A stretch of 40,396 nucleotides of DNA from Proteobacteria bacterium UBA652 (GTDB taxonomy: Bacteria; Pseudomonadota; Gammaproteobacteria; Nitrosococcales; Methylophagaceae). Below, in pieces: positions 35,302 through 40,396 of this stretch. The position numbers and the translations under genes were made by a program. Below the pieces are notes generated by a model. The model did not search any database, was not told where the DNA came from, and was given only the letters and a program-made list of their open reading frames with translations. Position 1 is the stretch's first letter; every line of letters begins with the position of its first letter. The stretch spans positions 4,838 through 45,233 of the forward strand of contig DBOG01000009.1 of NCBI GenBank assembly GCA_002299915.1. The letters are read 5' to 3'.

Positions 35302-36456
35302 CTAGAAAATAATAACCCCTGCGGCTAATGCTACTAACGCAATGGTTAATAACCGTATTTTATATTTTAACGGATTAATCACGTTTTCAGTCAGATGTTC
35401 AATGGTGGCATACACATCATCTTGCACATTAGATTTAATTTCTAACATAGCTTCTTCGGTTAATCCTGCTTTAACTTGAAGTTTCACCTCGTCCGCTATT
35501 TTTTCCTGCATGATCGGTAATAAATCTTGCTCTAGCTTCGCTTGCTGTATCGCCAGCCAGCCTACTGTTTGTGTTTCAATTAGTTCATCAATTTTTGCCG
35601 ACAAATTGATTTCTGCAACCGCTTCCTCAACTCGCACGCCAACAATATCTGCCACTGCATTTTCTGCAGCCTCTTTGCCTAGCTGCTTGGTAGATTCTGC
35701 TATTGCTGCTTCATCTACATCAGCCGCTTCACTTTCCTCTTGTGCTATCAATGATTTCACATTGGATACCACCGTTGGCATCCACGTTGCCGCTTTCTCT
35801 TCAATTTGCTGATCAAGCGCTGTTTTTTCTTGTTCCATTAACTCTTTTACCTGCGTCATCACCATCGGCATCCACGACTCTGCGGCGGTGGCAATCTGCT
35901 CCTCAAATTCACGTTTCAAGCTTTCCCGTATTGCGGATTCATCTATCACCATAGATGCGGGCGATTCTGTCGCCGCCACCATAACAGGCGGTGCAACTTC
36001 ATCAACAATAGTCTCACCTATGGAAGCCTCAACAGGTATCTCGGTGGGCGTTGCTGACTCAGAACTCGATGCTTCAACATCATGCACCAATGCACACTCT
36101 GCAAGTACTTTTTCTAGCTCCCCTTCTACTGGCGGTTTTGCAACAAAATAATTCACACCTGATGCCATCGCTGATTCTCTTTCTAGCGCTGCATCATTCC
36201 CGGTACACATCACCACCGGAATATGTTGCGTTTTTGTATCTTCTTTGATTTTAGCCGTTGTCTCGATACCACTCAAACCTGGCATCATCATATCCATAAA
36301 GATAAGATCGGGATACTCCCCTTGCTCTAATAGGCTCAAGGCTTTTTCACCACTTTCCATTTCCGTTACATCCAATCCCTGAGCGGTCAATAACCGCCCT
36401 AAAATTACCTGTGCAACCCGTGAATCATCTACTACAAATACTGTTTTTATTCCCAT
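35302..36456 (-). CDS. Response-regulator receiver with coiled repeats and C-terminal membrane anchor
   Basis: 384 residues. Residues 1-122 are a canonical receiver: acidic pair Asp10/Asp11, phosphoacceptor Asp55 (LIFMDMMMPG), Thr85 (CTGND) and Lys107 (VAKPP). Residues 123-170 are an acidic, proline-rich linker. Residues 172-365 are long predicted helices with a 30-residue internal repeat, EQIATAAESWMPMVMTQVKE (186-) and QQIEEKAATWMPTVVSNVKS (216-), and a weaker third element with Trp300. Residues 368-384 (IRLLTIALVALAAGVIIF) form one membrane helix at the extreme C-terminus, making this a tail-anchored receiver with no output domain I recognise. No signal peptide is present, so the receiver is cytosolic. 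The gene is tightly packed between DUF3301 (10 bases) and prmC (1 base). Its partner kinase is unknown. Confidence 0.85.
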   Translation of the reverse strand: MGIKTVFVVDDSRVAQVILGRLLTAQGLDVTEMESGEKALSLLEQGEYPDLIFMDMMMPGLSGIETTAKIKEDTKTQHIPVVMCTGNDAALERESAMASGVNYFVAKPPVEGELEKVLAECALVHDVEASSSESATPTEIPVEASIGETIVDEVAPPVMVAATESPASMVIDESAIRESLKREFEEQIATAAESWMPMVMTQVKELMEQEKTALDQQIEEKAATWMPTVVSNVKSLIAQEESEAADVDEAAIAESTKQLGKEAAENAVADIVGVRVEEAVAEINLSAKIDELIETQTVGWLAIQQAKLEQDLLPIMQEKIADEVKLQVKAGLTEEAMLEIKSNVQDDVYATIEHLTENVINPLKYKIRLLTIALVALAAGVIIF

Positions 36457-36466
36457 AATATATCCT

Positions 36467-36799
36467 CTAAGGCATCTCTGTCCGGTATGCTTCTAATCCT
36501 ACTCGCTGTAATTCTAAGCCCAACATATCTACCTCTCCTTGGTAACGTATTGCGCCATCGGTCGCAAATTCGAAGAAATAGCTCCGTGCCACCGCAATTC
36601 TGCCTTGCCGATTGCGCTTCAACCGCACTTTCTTCCAGCCCACTGTATCATTCAAAAAATAAACGTCAGCCGCATCACAAGCACGTTTAGCGGCTTGAAT
36701 TGCGCGCTCTGCTGCCCCACGACTTTCCCACCAAAACCAACTGCCTGCAAGCAACAATATTATCACGATGATACTTTCCACTAACCACAATCTCCCCAC
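36467..36799 (-). CDS. DUF3301 small membrane protein
   Basis: 110 residues from GTG 36799, or 104 if translation starts at GTG 36781. An N-terminal membrane helix (VESIIVIILLLAGSWFWW) precedes a cytosolic part with RAIQAAKRACDAADVYFLNDTVGWKKVRLKRNRQG-like residues (key: AAKRACDAADVYFLNDTVGW) and SYFFEFATDGAIRYQGEVDMLG, the DUF3301 signature. Function is unknown. The gene overlaps the end of rsmE by 19 bases under the longer start, and is ten bases ahead of the receiver gene, so all three appear cotranscribed. Confidence 0.85.
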   Translation of the reverse strand: MGRLWLVESIIVIILLLAGSWFWWESRGAAERAIQAAKRACDAADVYFLNDTVGWKKVRLKRNRQGRIAVARSYFFEFATDGAIRYQGEVDMLGLELQRVGLEAYRTEMP

Positions 36800-37512
36800 A
36801 AAGTCTGTATCACAGCCAAGGATGCCACACTCGCCGTTTCAGTCCGTAAAATGCGCGGGCCAAATCGTATACGTTCAAATCCTGCGCTAATTGCCACTGC
36901 CATTTCCGTCTCATCTAACCCACCTTCTGGCCCGATCAACACAGCGATTGACACTGGTTTCTCCATTGTCTGCCAACCCCTATCAGCTAGAGGGTCAAGC
37001 ACCACGCGTGATACCGCCCGACACTCCTTCGCCGCATCTTCAACAGATATGATAGGTGATAAAACAGGTAAGATTGCACGACCACTTTGTTCACATGCAC
37101 TGATAATAACACCTTCCCAGTGTGCCCACCGCTTTGCATCTCGTCCTTGTGATAAATTCACATTACATCGCGCCGTTTCTACTGGAATAATATGGTTTAC
37201 CCCCAGCTCCACCGCTTTCTGTAAAGCATAATCCATCCGTTCACCGCGTGAAATTCCTTGTAATAAAGTAATCTGCAATGGCGATTCTGCTTTATTCTCT
37301 ATCCGCACGCCCAATTGCATCATAGCCTCACGCTTTGCCACATGGGTTAGGGTCGCTTTATATTCAGCCCCCTTGCCATCAAACACATATACATCTGCCC
37401 CCACTTTTAATCGCAACACCTGCACAATATGCCGCACAACTGGAGATGGTAAGGCAATTGTGTCCGTTGTTGCCACCAAATCAGGGCAATATAATCGTGG
37501 AATACGCATCAA
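36781..37512 (-). CDS. rsmE: 16S rRNA m3U1498 methyltransferase
   Basis: 243-residue SPOUT-class enzyme methylating U1498 of 16S rRNA. The N-terminal PUA-like part is RLYCPDLVATTD..HIVQVLRLKVGADVYVFDGKG-like (key: VVRHIVQVLRLKVGAD). The SPOUT domain has GISRGERMDYALQKAVELGV, ISACEQSGRAILP, VLIGPEGGLDETEMA, and the knot RFGPRILRTETASVASLAVI. Start MM at 37512/37509. It leads a minus-strand operon (rsmE, DUF3301, receiver, prmC, moeB, pmbA) and is divergent from pgeF across 65 bases. Confidence 0.97.
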   Translation of the reverse strand: MMRIPRLYCPDLVATTDTIALPSPVVRHIVQVLRLKVGADVYVFDGKGAEYKATLTHVAKREAMMQLGVRIENKAESPLQITLLQGISRGERMDYALQKAVELGVNHIIPVETARCNVNLSQGRDAKRWAHWEGVIISACEQSGRAILPVLSPIISVEDAAKECRAVSRVVLDPLADRGWQTMEKPVSIAVLIGPEGGLDETEMAVAISAGFERIRFGPRILRTETASVASLAVIQTLWGDCG

Positions 37513-37577
37513 AAACCGTCATTACAAAGCGAAGGCGTTATACTAGCAAAAATACGTGACTAATTCTGGAGTTTTCA

Positions 37578-38324
37578 ATGTCCACTGCCCTTCCCTTGAT
37601 CTCCCCTAACTGGCCTGCTCCACCGCATATTCATGCTGTTTGCACTACCCGAAATGGCGGGAGCAGCCAGCCACCTTATGATTCACTCAACCTGGGTGAC
37701 CATGTGGGCGACGATCCTATCGCTGTTGCTCAAAATAGACAGATCCTAAGTGATGCGATTTTGTTAGCTGCTTCCCCCTGCTGGATCACGCAAGTTCACG
37801 GTATCCGCGCAGTTAATACACAAGATTGGCAAGCGGGCGATGAAGCCGATGCTATCTATAGCACAACGGTTAATACTGTTTGTGCTGTGATGACTGCAGA
37901 TTGTTTGCCCATTCTACTGTGTGATAAAAAAGGGCAATATGTTGCCGCTATTCATGCAGGTTGGCGAGGATTAGCCGACGGCATCATCGAAGCCACTATT
38001 GCCAACGCACCTTGTGACCCAAAACAAATAATGGCTTGGCTGGGCCCTGCTATCGGCCCCACTGCCTTTGAGGCTGGTAACGATGTACGAGATGTTTTTC
38101 TAGCAAATAATGCCGCAGACACGATAGGCTTCACCGCTATTAACGCACAAAAATGGTGGGTTGATATGTATGTGATTGCGTGCCAGAGGCTGTCTGCACT
38201 AGGCGTCTCTGATGTCTATGGCGAACCAGACTGCACGGTATTAAATCCTGACCGTTTCTTCTCTTTCCGCCGTGAAGGTGATACCGGCAGAATGGCCAGT
38301 TTGATTTGGATTGCCGAAGATTAG
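37578..38324 (+). CDS. pgeF: Peptidoglycan editing factor, laccase-domain (YfiH) family
   Basis: 248 residues. PgeF removes misincorporated peptides in peptidoglycan precursors; related YfiH proteins act on purine nucleosides or show laccase-like activity. Conserved parts are CTTRNGGSSQPPYDSLNLG, WITQVHGIRAV (His), VMTADCLPILLCD (Cys), AAIHAGWRGLADGII (His of the metal site), and WLGPAIGPTAFEAG. RBS CTGGAG is seven bases before ATG. Divergent from rsmE. Confidence 0.95.
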   Translation: MSTALPLISPNWPAPPHIHAVCTTRNGGSSQPPYDSLNLGDHVGDDPIAVAQNRQILSDAILLAASPCWITQVHGIRAVNTQDWQAGDEADAIYSTTVNTVCAVMTADCLPILLCDKKGQYVAAIHAGWRGLADGIIEATIANAPCDPKQIMAWLGPAIGPTAFEAGNDVRDVFLANNAADTIGFTAINAQKWWVDMYVIACQRLSALGVSDVYGEPDCTVLNPDRFFSFRREGDTGRMASLIWIAED

Positions 38325-38458
38325 GCTATTTTATACTCCCTCGACTATCCAACTATTTTGCTTCTCTCCCAATTTAGCGTATAGTCAATCTTGCTTGATT
38401 TTATGATTTTCCCAAACTCTCTCAAGCTAAATTTTAATCACTATTCAAGGAATATATT

Positions 38459-38800
38459 ATGAGCGAAAAAGATGATTTAATTGCACAATATGCAGCAGAT
38501 CTAAAATCAAAATTCAATATCACTCCCGATATGGATTTATTAACAAAGGTTACCACTGGCTGTGGTCCTGCTATCTATAACTTAGATGCAGCATTGGTAT
38601 CAGGCTCTGATCCTGCAGAGTTAGAAACAGTAAAAAACAACTTTCTAATTAAAAAACTAGGCCTCTCAGATGGTCCAGAATTAGACAGCGCAATTGCCTC
38701 AGTGATTGACACCTATGGCAGCTCAAATCCGAATAAACTACGCGTCGTTATTTATTATATGTTAACCACACATTTTAATAAAGAATCTGTTTATAGCTAA
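38459..38800 (+). CDS. DUF2853 protein
   Basis: 113 residues, helical, no signal peptide. The family signature is clear: YAADLKSKFNITPDMDLLTKVTTGCGPAIYNLDAALVSGSD-like (key: GCGPAIYNLDAALVSGSDPA), ELETVKNNFLIKKLGL, and VIDTYGSSNPNKLRVVIYYML. No function is known. A strong terminator follows its stop. RBS CAAGGAA is seven bases before the ATG. Confidence 0.9.
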   Translation: MSEKDDLIAQYAADLKSKFNITPDMDLLTKVTTGCGPAIYNLDAALVSGSDPAELETVKNNFLIKKLGLSDGPELDSAIASVIDTYGSSNPNKLRVVIYYMLTTHFNKESVYS

Positions 38801-38821
38801 GGATTACATACTTACAAACAC

Positions 38822-38867
38822 ATCATGCTGTCATCCAAACACATGGATGACAGCATGATTTTTTTTA
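38822..38867 (+). terminator. Strong Rho-independent terminator after DUF2853 gene
   Basis: A perfect 16-base stem, ATCATGCTGTCATCCA (38822-38837) and TGGATGACAGCATGAT (38844-38859), with loop AACACA, followed by a run of T up to 38867. The left side also has A residues, but the signal clearly ends the DUF2853 transcript. It lies only 18 bases before the next plus-strand gene. Confidence 0.92.
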
Positions 38868-38884
38868 ATCATTAGGGCTGCGAG

Positions 38885-39124
38885 ATGGCGGCAGAACATA
38901 GGCAAGCACTCGACCTTATTGCCCAAGACGACTGGGATGGTGCATACGAACTGGTTCAATCCTATCATGATGAACTCGGTTGCCTAATCCATGCTTACCT
39001 ACATCGCGAAGAAGGCGATATGAATAATGCCAATTATTGGTATAGCCAAATCGGCCAAATCATACCTGAAAATACCCTGGCGCAAGAACTGGATCGTTTA
39101 TACCAATTAGCAGTAACCGGTTAG
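38885..39124 (+). CDS. Small conserved hypothetical protein
   Basis: 79 residues, acidic, helical, no membrane segment: HRQALDLIAQDDWDGAYELV, then LGCLIHAYLHREEGDMNNAN and YWYSQIG. The second half has the look of a tetratricopeptide-like helix pair (IHAYLHREEGDMNNANYWY). I recall short proteins of this pattern in Proteobacteria and cannot name a function. It begins 18 bases after a strong terminator, with no promoter visible in between and a weak ribosome-binding site (GCTGCGAG), so expression depends on read-through or an upstream promoter overlapping the terminator. It converges on ygiQ. Confidence 0.7.
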   Translation: MAAEHRQALDLIAQDDWDGAYELVQSYHDELGCLIHAYLHREEGDMNNANYWYSQIGQIIPENTLAQELDRLYQLAVTG

Positions 39125-39153
39125 AGACCTCTATAATCCCCGTAAATCTACGA

Positions 39154-40396
39154 TTATCGCCGTCGCCTTGTTGCCTTAGTCTTTGGTTTGGCTTTTTCTT
39201 GGCTCCGTACATGCTGCGTACGGATAAACTTGCCCGGCATCGGTTTTTCAGTTGAACCCTTTCTTCTCATCCGTTTATCACCACCTTGCCCACCCGTACC
39301 TGCTGGCTGCCAAGTAGGAATAAGGTGTTTTTTGCCATTACCAATTAAATCAGTGCGCCCCATCTTCTCTAATGCTTCCCGTAACATTGGCCAATTTTCT
39401 GGATCGTGATATCGCAAGAAAGCTTTATGTAAACGGCGTAATTTAATTCCCTTTGGCACCGGAATATCGCCGCCCTCTCGCGTCACTTTATGCAGTGTGT
39501 TTTTGCCCGAATGCCACATTGCTGCCGCCGCCGACATCGGAGAAGGTAAATAGGCTTGCACCTGATCGGCTCGAAAGCCATTTTGTTTGAGCCAAACAGC
39601 CAAATTCAGCATATCTGTTTCTGTTGTCCCTGGATGCGCCGCGATAAAATAAGGGATCAAATATTGCTCTTTCCCCGCTTCTTTCGAATATTTATCAAAC
39701 ATTTTCTTAAATGCATCATAAGTACCGATACCTGGTTTCATCATATGGTCTAATGGGCCATCTTCCGTATGCTCAGGGGCTATTTTTAGATAACCACCCA
39801 CATGATGTGTCACTAATTCCTTCACATATTCAGGTGATAACACGGCTAAATCATAACGCAAGCCAGAAGCAATCAGGATTTTCTTAATGCCTGGTAATCC
39901 TCGTGCCCGCTTATAAAGCTGGATAAGTGGATTATGGTCGGTATTTAAGTTTTTACAAATCGTCGGAAATACACAGGATAGACGACGACAACTCGCCTCA
40001 ACTTCTTTACTCTTGCACGCCAGACGATACATATTCGCCGTCGGCCTGCCTAGATCTGAAATAACACCGGTAAACCCTGGCGTGGTATCACGAATGGCTT
40101 CCACTTCCTTAATAATTGAGTCTTCCGATCGGCTTTGGATGATCCGACCTTCATGTTCAGTAATCGAACAAAAGGTACAGCCGCCAAAACAGCCGCGCAT
40201 AATATTGACTGAAAACCGAATCATTTCATAAGCGGGGATATTTTTATCGCCATATTGTGGGTGCGGTACGCGACTATAAGGCAAATCAAACACCCCATCC
40301 ATTTCAGCCGTGGTCAACGGGATGGGAGGCGGATTAAGCCATACATCTCGCTCACCATGTTGCTGTACTAAGGAGTAAGAATCCATCGCGTTGTTT
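39154..40396 (-). CDS. ygiQ: YgiQ-type radical SAM protein, C-terminal part
   Basis: Partial: the gene continues past the right edge, since the family is about 730 residues and about 414 are present. The radical SAM cluster motif is CFGGCTFCSITEHEG, near the start of the visible part (CxxxCxxC variant). Further on are IVSDLGRPTANMYRLACKS-like (key: ISDLGRPTANMYRL), LKIAPEHTEDGPLDHMMKPG, YLIPYFIAAHPGT and VQAYLPSPMSAAAAMWHSG. The C-terminus is a basic tail (KTKATRRRR). Function is not assigned. The upstream ATG at 40386 is internal. Confidence 0.95.
   Translation of the reverse strand, partial: NNAMDSYSLVQQHGERDVWLNPPPIPLTTAEMDGVFDLPYSRVPHPQYGDKNIPAYEMIRFSVNIMRGCFGGCTFCSITEHEGRIIQSRSEDSIIKEVEAIRDTTPGFTGVISDLGRPTANMYRLACKSKEVEASCRRLSCVFPTICKNLNTDHNPLIQLYKRARGLPGIKKILIASGLRYDLAVLSPEYVKELVTHHVGGYLKIAPEHTEDGPLDHMMKPGIGTYDAFKKMFDKYSKEAGKEQYLIPYFIAAHPGTTETDMLNLAVWLKQNGFRADQVQAYLPSPMSAAAAMWHSGKNTLHKVTREGGDIPVPKGIKLRRLHKAFLRYHDPENWPMLREALEKMGRTDLIGNGKKHLIPTWQPAGTGGQGGDKRMRRKGSTEKPMPGKFIRTQHVRSQEKAKPKTKATRRRR

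Noticed and set aside
1..40396. CRISPR arrays, tRNA/rRNA genes, insertion sequences, prophage
   Set aside because: No regularly spaced repeats, no tRNA-like cloverleaf, no transposase or phage genes were seen on reading both strands.

Overview
The window is about 40.4 kb of a gammaproteobacterial chromosome of moderate GC, densely packed with housekeeping genes on both strands. PrlC, YciO, Rnm, PgeF, PrmC, BolA and ClpB all read as gammaproteobacterial versions. A pair of genes from the families that accompany PQQ-dependent alcohol oxidation hints at a methylotroph-like or alcohol-oxidising relative, but the genus cannot be fixed from this sequence. No tRNA, rRNA, CRISPR array, insertion sequence or prophage was seen.

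Layout, left to right. Positions 1-1254 (minus) hold the start of a large secreted protein (dockerin repeats, IPT/TIG-like and carboxypeptidase-regulatory-like domains, then the leader seen in giant RHS-repeat proteins). Its signal peptide is put out of frame by a run of eight A. Next on the minus strand are oligopeptidase A (prlC), a lipoprotein beta-propeller with a shortened ABC-type binding protein, and the tgt-yajC-secD-secF operon. From 10.3 to 16.6 kb the plus strand carries pyrF, a compact DUF1631-like gene, a short-chain dehydrogenase and a MoxR / DUF58 / transglutaminase (TgpA-like) operon. clpB (minus) follows with a clear heat-shock promoter, then a secreted GH114-like multidomain protein (minus). 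A plus-strand pair couples a DUF3754 membrane protein to a BT1-like transporter. A two-component system (minus) and a secreted DUF3298 protein (plus) come next.

From 29 to 32.4 kb are phnA, an acyltransferase, yciO and rnm (minus), then yciI-bolA (plus). From 32.4 to 37.5 kb a compact minus-strand operon reads rsmE - DUF3301 - tail-anchored response regulator - prmC - moeB - pmbA. The right end has pgeF, a DUF2853 gene, a 79-residue gene (plus) and the C-terminal part of ygiQ (minus), which runs off the edge.

The least ordinary items are: the tail-anchored response regulator embedded in a translation/modification operon; the poly-A interrupted start of the dockerin/RHS-type protein; the binding protein that has lost its central section; the minimal DUF1631-like protein; and the DUF3754-BT1 pair. 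Several regulatory palindromes stand upstream of genes.
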